Shown: piece after piece, positions 13,339-26,134 of the stretch | Position numbering within the stretch: position 1 is the first letter of the stretch | Layout: each line of letters starts with the position of its first letter | Source: Halichondria panicea | Taxonomy: Eukaryota > Porifera > Demospongiae > Suberitida > Halichondriidae | Length of the DNA stretch: 64,000 nucleotides | Assembly (NCBI RefSeq): GCF_963675165.1 | Contig: NC_087377.1 | Coordinates: forward strand, 7,147,122-7,211,121 | Reading direction: 5' to 3' | The notes under the pieces: generated by a model | The model's input: the letters and a program-made list of their open reading frames with translations, nothing else | Database searches by the model: none | What the model was told of the DNA's origin: nothing | Program-made: the position numbers and the translations under genes

Positions 13339-16300
13339 TCAGTTAACGTTAACATAATTTGCACGACTTGCTTTTCCCTGAGGCAACACATCCTCATACA
13401 CATGAACTGGCTCAATACTCTCATAATGTCCCTCTGTTGTTGCCGGGGCTTGTGAGTCATCGATCCTTTGTCCCCGTGGTTTCTTTGTCTGCTCATAGGC
13501 AATGTTCCTCGTCAGTACTGAAGCATAAGCTTCGTTGGGCTGCTCAATTCCTGCAAATGTTGATGACCAATCCACTCTTCCATCTGACTCTGGAACCTCA
13601 ACTGCATGTCAATTGTTCAAGACAAGTTAACCATTGATTTAGGTATACCTGCATTTTGTCTCTGTTTTCTTAAAATCACAACGACAGTTCCAACAGCGGT
13701 GACCACAAGCAATAGCAGAATCACCAAACCTAAAAATGTATAATTTTATGTTAGCCATTCTTTTAGAGTACGTACCTTAACCCAGTAATCGGTAAATATT
13801 CACAAACTGATGGTTTATCATAAATTATGCTATTCTATTCTATACAAACTATTCAGTGCTCTATAGGTGCATTGACTTACCAGCTATAGCTGCTGCTGTG
13901 ACAATGAATGGATAGAATCATTATAATGATACACTTTACAGCACTAGAAACCTACCAGCGATAACTGATGTCAGCAGGGACTCTATATCAGGAGGAGGTG
14001 GGTCTGTTTGTGGATCAGATGTTGGAGGTGTAGTGGGAGCAGCTGCAACAGAAATGATGAGGCGGAATAAGTGATTGTCAGTTCTGATAATCTACAGAGG
14101 CACTTACAGGTGGGTAGATCCAGTTGTATAATGAGCAATACCTCTCCTTCAAAGATGGACTGTGAACTATTCCAAGAGTACACCACCACATAGCCATCAC
14201 CAAAAGTGTCCTTTAAAGAGATGATAGTTGAGACTTCAGAAGAGTTGATGAAACCGACAATCACTCTGTCCAAGATGGTGGATTGGAACAAGACTAGACA
14301 ATTCAGGGCAGAGTCACAGCAGGTCACTTCAACCTCTGCATTTGTTAACTTGGTAGCACTAATACTCTCTCTGGGTGGTGGACTGGTAATGTCTATGGTG
14401 AAGTAAATGACAATTCTTATATAGTCTCTATAATGCAGAGCAAAAACACACGGAGCACTCACCTTCACCAGTCGAGTTCACTGTCATCTTGTTTTGACTG
14501 AGTGCTACCATGGAGATGGGCATTCTTGGTAAATGGTTGCTCTCCAGATCAAAAGTAATCACTCGGTATTCTCCACTAGGAACAGGAATGGTGAAAATTT
14601 CACTTGAATTCCGAGGGATGGTGACAAGTTTTATGTCAAACACTCCATTAATAATACGAACTGCACAGACGAGAGCTCCGGGAGAGAGGGTACCTTCAAC
14701 ATACACAATGCTCACACAAATACCACCACCACCAGGACATTCAGACACTAGGAGGTCTTGAACGTCAAATGTACCTGATAGAGATGATTATTAAAATGAA
14801 CATGCATCATTGAACTCACTGATTGAAATGTTCTCAAACACGAGGTCTATTCCATTCTCATCAGTCAGTGTGACACTGTATTCTGTCATCTTGTCAGTGG
14901 GGAGGGAGAAACTGAGTGAGCCATCAAACAGAAAAGGGTCCGTGATTGGAAGGTTGATGGAGGGAGTCAATAGGTCAGAGTCCACACAATACCGAGTGAA
15001 CTTTATACAACTTGGAACCTAGAATTTTATGAGAGAACTCAACAAACTAAAATGCATTCTTAACAACAAAACAAACAATTAAAATCGAATCACTCACAGT
15101 TGCCCTAAATTTGACTAATTTATTCCTTTTATTTTCAAGAATACGATGTTGTTCTCCACTACCTGCATAATATTATAGAACTGTAATACTATTATTATGG
15201 TATAAACACACCTTCTACTATCGTAAATAACCCAGTACATAATTCACTGGTTGTTCCTCTCATCTCTCCATCAATAGGAGTCACAGTGAATCTGGCACAC
15301 ACACTGTTATCAGAGTACATGAAGACGTACTCATTAGTCAGTCCACACACAGAATCGATAACAACTGTTTCAGTTGAGTCTAGAGTTGACTCGGTGATGT
15401 CCACACAGTAGTTAGTGAGGGGTAGAGCATTCCATGTCACGGTAATGGTGTTTAGAGCAACAATAAGATGAGTGAGGACCGTCTCTAATGTATATAAGAA
15501 TAAGAAAAGAAAATTATGCTGAGACAATCAAGAAATGGACTCACCACAAACAACTCGAGATGCTGTGGATGAAATCACAAATGTATGATCAGGGCCACTT
15601 CTGATACCAGCCTCACAATACACAACAGAGTTGTTGTGCTGTGGAGTGGCCATGATTGTCAGTGTGGTTGGTCCACCAGGAGATGAAGGTCGACGTACTC
15701 TAACAGTTTCTGTATCTGCTCCGACAAAGAAATTGTTTATAAACCAATCATACGACACATCGAATCCCTCGGCTTGATACTGACAACTGAACACTGCCTC
15801 CAGTCCCTCGGCTCTCTCCACTGACACTGGCTGCACTGTGAACTGAGCTGTGAGAAAATATTGGCACACAGACGTCGTTATAGTTACTGTACTTAACGAA
15901 AAGTATGAGCCTGACCTACACAATCATAATTATAAGTTGTGGTCAATCATTTTGTCTAAATTAGCAATAAAATATGTAAAAATTTATTGTGCTTCAGTAC
16001 TTTATTCAGGAAATTTAAAAGTACAATACACACCATGCAGAACTTTGACAGCACACAATTAAATTTTATATGTATCGGTGCAGTATTGTGTACGTAGTCA
16101 AACATTCTGGGGTCGAGATTCAGGGGAGACAATAATTATGGCTCGCACACACACACACAAAAACGTAAGCTGGTATAAACATTTGGTGAATAAATTTCGT
16201 GGGTTGACTCGTTACCGAAAGCCAAGCAGATAATTAAAGAACAGTTTTCGTCAAATTAATTGTTGTGTATATAGGATTGCGCTAACCCACGAAAAAACAG

Positions 16301-16696
16301 CGAACGTACATTAACATTAAGCCCCTCGCGAGTATTTCGGGCTATACGGTAGATATAATTATGTATATCAGGTTTCGATTGCAAATTTTGCAAACGAAAG
16401 AGTATGCAAACAAAAGTGTGATCTGACTCGGAAAGGAACATACATACAATTAGCATGCTTCACATGCAGTTATGGCAGAGCTTATACAATGTTGTTCGCA
16501 ATTGCATGACTAATTTACGCACTCAAAACTCTATAATTATACGATCTAGTAATACAGTAGATTCTATTTTGGCAACCATTGTACGCTGAAATTTATAAAA
16601 TGTGTACTGCCAATGTAACAAAATACCTTTTACAGCTAGCTCTATGAATGACCCTGCCATAAAGAAGACAGTGATGAATGTCAAACTCTTGTCCAT
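13339..16696 (-). CDS. R3: intact Ig/FN3 type I receptor with tyrosine-motif tail (650 aa)
   Basis: Eleven exons, all in frame: signal 16627-16696, Ig 15545-15847, FN3 15212-15484, J 15098-15162, A 14820-15018, B 14463-14774, C 14108-14392, linker 13956-14042, microexon 13881-13895, TM 13649-13729, tail 13339-13601. They sum to 1953 nt. Approximate residues: signal 1-23, Ig 24-124 (VFSCQYQ, YDWFINN, VVYC), FN3 125-215 (ITVTWNA), J 216-237, A/B 237-407, C 408-502, Pro/Thr linker 503-531, TM 532-558, basic stop-transfer, cytoplasmic tail to 650. The tail has five tyrosine motifs, ending in YVNV, a Grb2-type SH2 site. The ligand is unknown. The Ig and FN3 folds and the single TM indicate a plasma-membrane receptor; signalling is inferred from the tail. 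The J (65 nt) and FN3 (273 nt) exons are shorter than in R2/R8 and match R9. Confidence 0.88.
15848..16626 (-). other. R3 first intron
   Basis: Contains a CA microsatellite (about 16147-16160) and a MITE-like block (about 16165-16352) ending CATTTCGGGCTATACGGT, with a copy at 42235-42432. No coding sequence seen. Confidence 0.55.
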
Positions 16697-18041
16697 CAGA
16701 TCATGAAGCTGCTGGGAAGATACTGCTACAATCATCACTTTATAACTATATGAAGTGATGTTTAGTGTGATCTTTACCAATCCTATAGATAACATCAGTC
16801 TGAAGTTCAGAGGAAATTAATTAAGGGAACAAGGAACAAAGCCACCTCCTTAATTCTGTAATGTTCTATCATATCCCAAAGTGCACTGTAGAGATGACAT
16901 TATTACTCTTTGGGTACATTTCAAGACTGAATATATGTACGTGCATGTAGACTACGTGTGCATTTTCGATATATATCCCAGACCCCATCTCGCTGCGGCC
17001 TGTGAGGTGAATATTAATTTACAAATCATAGAGCAGTGATAGTCGCATTGACACCTTTTACAACATATTCAACTATTGAAGGAGGATGATCGGAGGGACG
17101 TAGCCAATCTCTTTTTGTATATACTAAACAATGTACAGCAAGTTTATAATAATAAGCACATTCACTTTGCTGACCAGTTTACTGCAATGACAATCCCAAC
17201 CACAACCATAATAATTATTATCATGTTCAGTTTATACAACTATAGAATAGTCAAGCTAAAAACATCACAACAGCTTTGCCGTGACTAAAAAAGGGAATTG
17301 ATGACAGATTTAGCTTATGTAACTATAGAGCCTCAAATCAATCGTCTTCATTGTATGAGGTCATTCCTGTGCTGTGCATTGTGCTGATGTGAAAATAGCA
17401 GTCCTTTAACCAAGAATGTTAGCTTTTAGTACTCATACCCTTGTGTCAACAAAGTGCATTCATTTCCATTCAGTACATGTACATAATTTTATATGAGAAT
17501 ATAAGCATGAACACCTCTTAAAAAGGATATACTAATGCAGCACTCAGTAAAGTAACATACTTATTCACGATTATGCAAATGCACTAAAGTAGTGAAGTGC
17601 TGGAGTGAGGTTGCGTAAACGCAGTGTAGTGCATGTATATGCATGATGAATTAAATGAAAGTCTGTCTTGTAGCCTCTTCAAACTATAATAGGTCTAGTA
17701 CACATTTTATTGACATCACTACCGGGAAAAAATAGTATTCCTCTATCATTAAGGTGTACATATTATTGTGTGTGTGTTTCAGTTGTCCATTCTGGTGAGG
17801 TACGTACAATGCACAATACATGTAGATCAAACCATACACACTTGATCATACACAGTTATAGTTACTTCTAATTACAGGGCCACTAACAATTAATGGTATT
17901 TCACATGGGTGTAGTTTCCTGGCATTGAAACGCGAATACCCATGAAATTTCTGCTGAGGGCTCTGTAGCCATGCAAATAGTGAAAATGTGCACGCGCAAA
18001 AATTTCCCGCTATACGGTATAAAAATAAATGTGGAAATCTG
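16697..18041. other. R4-R3 intergenic region
   Basis: Repeated 5' flank of R3. It lacks the distal signal exon: the flank joins at about 17885 directly to the right half of the tail-adjacent MITE (to 18020), so the exon was probably deleted. Confidence 0.55.
16766..16783 (-). promoter_or_regulatory. Conserved upstream element of R3
   Basis: Same 18-mer, but only about 70 nt upstream of the R3 ATG. Confidence 0.45.
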
Positions 18042-19316
18042 TCAGTTAACGTTAACATAATTTGCACGACTTGCTTTTCCCAGAGGCAACACATCCTCGT
18101 ATTCATGAACTGGCTCAATGCTTTCATACTGTCCCTCTTTTGTTGCCGGGGCTTATGAGTCATCGATCCTTTGTCCCCGTGGTTTCTTTGTCTGCTCATA
18201 GGCAATGTTCTTCTTGAGCTTGAGTACTGGAGCATAAGCTTCGTTGGGCTGCTCAATTCCTGCAAATGTTGATGACCAATCCACTATTCTATCTGACTCT
18301 GGAACCTCAACTGTGTTGAGAATAAGTGACATCTCTTCACAATAACCACGGCTACAACAATAGCTATGGTGACTACCAGGAGAAGCAGTACCACGACCAC
18401 GGTTATGATACCTTTATAACAGACAAAATACAATGTGCAGGCAGCCATGAATTAACATCATTCACCTGCTATTAGTACTATCATGGGCGATGGAACTGGA
18501 GATCCAGTAGTATCAGGAGGTGATTGTGTAGGGGGAGGAGCTGCAAGAGCAAGAACAAACGCATACAATTCTGAAACTGAAACTAACTCTTGGCTTACCA
18601 GTTGGTAGCTCTAATTGACTAATGAAGGATACCTTCCCATCAAAGATGGTCTCACCAGAATCACTGTTCCAAGTGTACACTACCATATAAACATCGGAAG
18701 TGGTACTAAGAGTGACAACAGTTCTGTCATTAGGTGGTTCAATAAAACCAATCATCACCATCTGATCAAGAGATTGAAACAATGCTAGACAACTCTGGCC
18801 AGAGGTATTGCAGGTCACTTCAGCACTAAAGTCTTCCATTTGATAGTTTAGTGACAGTGATGCCCTCAGAATTAGGTGGAGAATTTGGTTCAGTGGAAGA
18901 TTCTAAGGAAATGGTAACCCAAAAACAATTAAATTACTACAAAAGAAGGTACATGTACAAGATTGACACACTGCATGGTCGACTCACCATTACTCAAAAA
19001 CATAGTTTCATCGTCAGCCGCCACAGACATGGGAATTCTTGGTACACTCATATTGTTGTTCTCAAGGTCAAATGCAACCACACTGTAATTTCCACTAACA
19101 GCCACAGGGATGGTAAAATGGTCACTTATATTCCGTCGAATTGGCAGTAGTCTTATGCTTTCTAAGTCCAATGAGTTGTCAGACAATACACCTATCACAC
19201 AGACAAGAGCTCCGGGAGAGATGGTACCTTCAATATACTCAATGCTCCTTCAGGGCAAACGTCCACACTCAAATCTTGAACATCAGTTGTTCCTATGGAA
19301 AATGTTGTAAATATTA

Positions 19317-19903
19317 AATACCGTAGAAACTGGATTATTAGCGCATGCGCTTTTAGGGTCAATAGCAGAGCTCTATACGCTTATATTCGAGAATGCGCCT
19401 ATAATGCAGTCATTTCGAGCCCCACCCAGCAACCGGATGTCTCTGTGATGAGAGCTGACTCGCAAGCTGGCTATAAAGCGAGCAAGCAAGGCAAGCAGGC
19501 AACCCAAACTGGATATATATCATACTATTATGTTACAGTTCATTTTACAGTTCATTTACATCATTTAAATTCATATTATAAAAACATTCATATTGACTAG
19601 GAACATGGAATAAAAGGACCTCATCCATGTCTCACATTCTCTCAGCATGATCAGACAAGGTATAACAGCATGCCCAGAGAGTCCTTACAGATGGATATCA
19701 CCAGCTATATAGCTATCATGCACTGTACAAGCTAACTACCTCATAGATAAATAAAATTAGCTGAATCAATTCTAAAATGTCACTAATAACCTTCGCATAA
19801 TTGGAAAAGCGCTTCAATTCGAGTATAAAAAGCCTGCAGTTGCTTAAAATAAAGATACGCTTATAATCGAGTAAGCGCTAATAATCCAGTTTCTACGGTA
19901 CAG
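19317..19903. mobile_element. MITE in R4 A-B intron
   Basis: Inverted ends CCGTAGAAACTGGATTATTA and TAATAATCCAGTTTCTACGG, flanked by TA. The internal sequence has no open frame of note. It is inserted directly beside the next MITE. Confidence 0.8.
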
Positions 19904-20412
19904 TAGAACTTCAATTATCCGGACACTTTGGTTCCAGAGGCATGCAGACCAGATAACTTAATATGCCAGATAATCGAATGGATAAACCACCATGTCTTGA
20001 TCACCCATTTCATTGATAAACAGCAGTGTCTGTGGCGCAAACAGGGTTTTATCTAGGATTAAAAGTTTTGGGGGGGAAGGTTTACGCACACCGCAAAATG
20101 TTTGGCTACTTCCACATGTGTTGATCACACCCATTATTACATACTAGTGCATCACAGTAGATCTAGTTACATATTGCACATCAGACAGTACTAATGTGAT
20201 GATGTCATTATTATACACATATTTTGGGGGAGAAGATGAGCATTTGGGGGGGGGGAAGGTTCACCCCAGCCCCCCCCCCACAAGATGAAACCCTGGCAAA
20301 AAATAAACATGCCTGTGTCCACGGTAACAGCAGGTAATTGCACATGCGCATTAAGGAACACGCCCATTTTCAGAGAAAATTGCCAAGCCGGATAATCGAG
20401 GTTCTATACTGT
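19904..20412. mobile_element. Pogo/Tigger-like MITE in R4 A-B intron
   Basis: Ends CAGTAGAACTTCAATTATCC and GGATAATCGAGGTTCTATAC, flanked by TA, the style of pogo-type elements. It contains G-rich and C-rich tracts (about 20225-20280). A shorter, internally deleted copy sits at the same intron position in R6 (36932-37236). Confidence 0.75.
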
Positions 20413-21607
20413 AACTACTACTGAATAACACAACTTACTGATTAGCATGTCCTTGAATATGAGGCGCACACCCATGATCGAAGTAAGTGTCATAGAGATG
20501 TTGATTATCTGGTCAGTGGGAAGAGAGACATTTATCATTTGGGGATCTTCGATGGTCTCATTGATGGGTGCCAATATGTCAGAGGTCACTTGGTAGGAGG
20601 TGAAGTTGGTACAGTTGGGTACCTAAGAGGTGCGCTGAATAAGTGTTTCTTACAGTCAATATGTCTCTTACCAGAGATTCACTATTTTTCTCAACACATT
20701 TCCTCCCTGACTGATACGGGGAGCGAGATTGTTATTATCTGTGGTAATCGTCAACCTTAAAACACGATTCACAGTACCTGATACTTGTGTAAAGAACCCA
20801 GTGACTGGTTCACTCTGATTTCCTTCCACTCCTGACTCACTAGTAATTGGAGTTACAGTGAAGGTGAATATATCACAGACAGTGTGGTTCTTAAGTTGTT
20901 GATAATTAAACTGCACTTGATTTTGAATCCCATTTAGAGGAGGAAGTGCAACCATCTCATTGGTGACCAGAGGCACCAGGGAGATGTCCACACGATAGGC
21001 GAGGTTATTCATAGTGAAATTATTCATTATGGAGACGGTAATTTTGGTTTCACCATTCAACACCTCAAGCATTACACAATCTGGGAAAATAAGCACAGTA
21101 ACTTAAGGTATACTTTCTACAATAAACGCTCTGAGAAAAAAGGCCTCATTGAAAGCAACTGTGCCAAGGTGTACGCTCTACAAATAATTGTACTACTCAC
21201 CAACTATCAATGTTGCATTCCTTGAGAACACTACACCACTCACTGAAAATGCTGCACACTGAATGACACTGTTGTTGAACTGTGAGCTAGCTGGGATTAT
21301 CAGCACAGAGGGGCGACCTAAAGTGCCTCCAGCTACTCTGATTTCAGATGAAAAGTTAGAGTCTCTAGACTGAAGGTCATTCACAAGCCAAGCATGAGCT
21401 GATGCAGGAGACAGGCACTCAAACTTTGCAAATAATCCCTCGGCTTGTACCACTGACTCGGGCTCAATTGTAAACTGCTGGGCTGTGTATATGATAAATG
21501 TATGGTACTAGGAAAACAGGTATGCACATCACTACCTATGATAGGAAAAAAATTAATAGTACCCTTTATTCTATAATAATTGTGTATGTTTCATCGTCCA
21601 TCCATTC

Positions 21608-21832
21608 AACCGTATAGCGCGAAATTTTCGCGGATTTCGTGGGTTAGCAATCCTACACGAAAATTAAGTCCACGAAAATTGTTCTTTAATTACAATTATC
21701 TGCTATAAGGTGCAAAGATTTAAAGGTGTGGCTTCTGGTAAGCAGCCATTCCGCGAACATTGTGCAACGAAACGCTTTTAGAGGCCAATCCACGAAATAT
21801 AAGTGCCTCGAAAATTTCGCGCTATATGGTAT
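21608..21832. repeat. MITE in R4 first intron
   Basis: Inverted ends ACCGTATAGCGCGAAATTTTCGC and GAAAATTTCGCGCTATATGGT. Same ACCGTATAGCG terminal motif as the tail-adjacent MITEs, with a different interior. Confidence 0.75.
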
Positions 21833-23029
21833 ACAATGCACAATTGATCTAGTAATTTGATAATACACAATTACAGTAAATTTTGCATATAATATAATTA
21901 TATTTAACTATCGTCTTCTTCTAATTACAGCGACACACAAATAGAACAAGGGGGAAAAATTGAGTTTGGTGCTTAGCATTAGCTAGAGTTAACGTAAAAT
22001 ACATGATAGTAGCTGTTCCACGAGGCTATATATAAATGGATCAATTGTACACGTTGTGTACATAATTATAGATAGCGTTGATTGATTTAGGCCACGTTAT
22101 TTTTTTTCTAATAACCGCCAATAAAATAATTCCACTTTACTTGCCGCTCAATTAATTGGAGCGCTTCTATTATGGTGTCGCTGTAGAAGAAAAACGGTAT
22201 TATCTACACTGGCTACAAATTATGGGCCATCACTCCCATCAGTCTGCCACATTCTTTTAATTACAGCCACAATCTCAATTGTGGTAGCATTAGCCTATGA
22301 GTATCACCACCATGTGTTAATATTGGACCCAATTGCGATAAGAATAGCAAAATAATCCCAAGGACCATGCATACTGTAATACCACGATTTAAGGGGAAAC
22401 TTTTACGATTCCACAGGTAGCGTTGAAAAGTTATGTTGGTATCCTGGTGTTGCATATTCTCTAATTGGAGGTAACTCCACCTAGTCTATTTGCCTCGATT
22501 TCAGGCTGTGTATTTTCTAGTAGGCTATATAATCGAGGCTAGGGTGTGGCTATAATAATTTACCTCCATTTAGGATGCGACATTAAAAAATAATTGTAAT
22601 CGCTACTTTTAGAGGTCAGAAAATTGCCTGAGCTTGAGGCTAGGGTGTCGCATATTTGGAGCAAAGTGGTCTTACGGTAGCTATACTTTATGGTGTATAC
22701 TTACGTACCTTTTACAGCTAGAATGTCAAACTAGTGTCATCCATCAAAGCATAGTAGGTGTGCCAAGCTGGCTATGTAGTAGAAAATGAAACACATTCAG
22801 TAGTTGTATGACCATAGATGTAGGAGAGACTACTCAAAGGGACTGGTAAAGATCACAATAGTAAGACACTAATTTTACAGAATCATGTTATGATGTACAA
22901 TTAGATCTACAACTTTCATTTTCAGTTTTGTACAAATTATATTATTATTGATACATTGTACAATCATACAACTGTGTGGGATAAAATTAAAAGCTGTATA
23001 AAATCTGGTACATAGGGTAAAACTAAGTT

Positions 23030-26000
23030 TCAGTTAATGTTAACATAATTTGCATGACTTGCTTTTCCTTGAGGCATCACATCCTCATACACATGAACTG
23101 GCTCAATACTCTCATAATGTCCCTCTACTGTTGCCGGGGCTTGTGAGTCATCGATCCTTTGTCTCCGTGGTTTCTTTGTCTGCTCATAGGCAATGTTCTT
23201 CTTGAGCTTGAGTACTGACGCATAAGCTTTGTTGGGCTGCTCAGTTCCTGCAAATGTTGATGACCAATCCACTCTTCCATCTGACTCTGGAACCTCAACT
23301 GCATGTCAATTGTTCAAGACAAGTTAACCATTGATTTAGGTATACCTTCATTTTGTCTCCGTTTTCTTAAAATCACAACGACAGTTCCAACAGTGGTGAC
23401 CACAAGCAATAGCAGAATCACCAAACCTAAAAATGTGCATGCATATATTTTAGCCATACTATTATTTTACAAACTGCGTCATATAATTATGCTATTCTAT
23501 TCCACAAACTAGTCAGTGCTCTGTAGGTATTGACTTACCAGCTATGGCTGCTGCTGTGACAGTGAATGGAGAGAATCATTATGATACACTTATATAGAAT
23601 TATAGAAACTTACCAGCGATAACTGATGTTGGCAGAGACTCAATATCAGGAGGAGGTGGGTCTGTTTGTGGATCAGACGTTGGAGGTGTAGTGGGAGCAG
23701 CTGCAACAGAAAAATCACGATGATAATTATGTTAGCTCTGATAATCTACAGAAACACTTACTGGTGGTGGGTAGATCCAGTTGTATAATGAGAGATACCT
23801 CTCCTTCAAAGATGGACTGTGAAGTATTCCAAGAATACACCACCACATAGCCATCACCAAAGGTGGCATTTAAGGAGATGACAGTTGACGTCGAAGAAGC
23901 GTTGATGAAACCAACTAGTACCCTTTTCAAGATGGTGGTAGATTGGAACAAGACTATACAATTCAGGGCAGAGTCAGAACAGATTACACTAACCTCTTGG
24001 TTTATTAATCTGGTTGCACTAATGCCCTCTCTGAGTGGTGGACTGGTAATGTCTACAATAAATAATTTTTATAACACACAGCAATAACACACAGAGCAAG
24101 TACCTTCACCAATCAAGTTCACTGTCATCTCGTTTTGACTGAGTGCTACCACGGAGACGGGCATTCTTGGTAAATGGTTGCTCTCCAGATCAAAAGCAAT
24201 CACTCGGTATTCTCCACTAGGAACAGGAATGGTGAAATTTTCAATAGAATTCCGAGGGATGGTAACCAGTTTCATGTTAGCAAAATCAAACACTCCATCA
24301 ATGATACGAATTGCACAGACGAGAGCTCCGGGAGAGACAGTATCTTCAACATACACAATGCTCACACAAATACCACCACCACCAGGACATTCAGACACTA
24401 GCAGGTCTTGAATGTCAAATGTACCTGAGTGAATAATCATGATGTCTGTTCAAACATATACTTAATAGACTCACTGACTGGAATGTTCTCAAACATGAGG
24501 TCTATTACATTCTCATCAGTGAGTGTGACACTGTATTCTGTCATCTTGTCAGTGGGGAGGAAGAAACTGAGTGAGCCATTAAACAGAAGAGGGTCCATGA
24601 TTGGAAGGTTGATGGAGGGAGTCAATAGGTCAGAGTCTACACGATACCGAGTGAACCTTGTACAATTTGGTATCTGTAGACAGTATAAGTATAGTGCATG
24701 TGTAAATCTCACCAACTATAAAATTACTCACAGTGGCTTTAAACCATACTGACTTAATCTCCCCACTTTCATGAATACGATGTCGTTCTTCAATACTACC
24801 TGCACAATGTAGAATTGTAACAAGCAGCGTGTATATATATTATTTTAGAGTGCATCATACACACCTTCTGCCCTCGTAAAGAACCCAGTAACTGGTTCAC
24901 TGGTTGTTCCCCTCATCTCTCCATCAGTAGGAGTCACAGTGAAGGAGAATCTGTCACACACACTAATGGGGTTGGAGTACATGAAGATGTATGCATTAGC
25001 CAGTCCACACACAGAATCAAGAACAACTGTTTCAGTTGAGTCGAGAGTTGTCCTGGTGATGTCCACACAGTACTCAGTGAGGGGTAGAGCATTCCATGTC
25101 ACAGTGATGGTGTTTGGTGCAGTGATAACGTTAGTGATGGCCGTTGCTATAGTGCAATGATTATAACAAAGTTCATGCGCAGAAAGTTACTAACTCCATA
25201 AACTGTTAGAGTTGCTGTGGTCGATATTTCAGACCTTACAATATCGATGCCATCTAGAACTCTAGCCACACACTGAACATCAGAGTTGTTATGCTGTGTA
25301 GTGGCCAAGATTATCAGTCTTGATGGTCCACCAGGAGATGAAGGTGGACGTACTCTAACAGTTTCTGTATCTGCTCTGACTAAAGAATTGTTTATTGCCC
25401 AATCATAAATAACAGTCACTCCCTCGGCTTGATACTGACACCTGAACACTGCCTCCAGTCCCTCGGCTCTCTCAATTGAAAATGGCAGTACTGTGAACTG
25501 AGCTGTGAGAAAATATTGGAAGGACATCGTTATGGGTTACTGTATAAATCAAGAGTATAATCATTATTATAAGTCAGGTCAATCAGACATCACTGTCTAA
25601 ATGAAAGCACCGCGGGTGCTGATGCCTCGGTGGAGGTGCCAAAGCTACATAACATAAAACTACTAATAGCTAGCTTTTATACACACATTAATTATAATTA
25701 TCATGATGAACATCTTTAATTGCTGCATGCAATCAACCTAATAGTGGGTAATGATCAACCATGATTGTTGTTAAAAACGATTGATGCAAAAGTTCACGCT
25801 AAAATTAATGGCTGCAAGTTAGCAGAGCCTTGCAGCTCTCTGCTCACTCTTGCAGCTACCAATAGCTAGCGTTCTAGTGCAGAGCCAACTACTAAGTAGA
25901 GTAGTAACACTCGGTGAACAAGTTTTGCTACGGGCTCTTCTGAAAAGGCTGCAATGGCATTCCAAGTAAGCAAAACTAGGCATAACTCGAGAACGAAGCA

Positions 26001-26100
26001 TTATTTTGTAAATCCACGAATTAAAATCCAAGTAAACATGACTAGAAGCCTATAGAAACTCTTACTTGCACTTGATTCATCCTTGAGCAGCTGTAGCGGT

Positions 26101-26134
<34 letters not shown>

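Larger units (their letters stand above)
18042..22744 (-). pseudogene. R4: multiply damaged receptor copy (R4/R6 subfamily)
   Basis: Homologous exons: signal 22709-22744, Ig 21201-21482, FN3 20778-21080, J 20672-20738, A 20439-20622, B 18988-19292, C 18599-18902, linker 18466-18540, TM ending at 18411, tail 18042-18310. Lesions against R6: the core of the signal peptide is deleted, leaving stop codons; J lost bases and ends out of phase; B has a 10-nt deletion near 19247; C has a 7-nt insertion near 18827-18833 that creates a stop; about 45 nt spanning the TM exon's donor are deleted, fusing TM and tail out of frame; the tail has TAA at 18153-18155 in place of Gln before YESI. The Ig domain (ECLSPASAHAWLVN) and FN3 sequence differ clearly from the other receptors and resemble R6. 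The A-B intron carries two MITEs. This is a clear pseudogene. Confidence 0.88.

Noticed and set aside
20225-20285. G-quadruplex or regulatory G-tract
   Set aside because: Runs of G and C belong to the pogo-like MITE and pair with each other as a hairpin; no link to a promoter.
26099-26131. CA microsatellite as a functional element
   Set aside because: Ordinary dinucleotide repeat inside the R5 intron.
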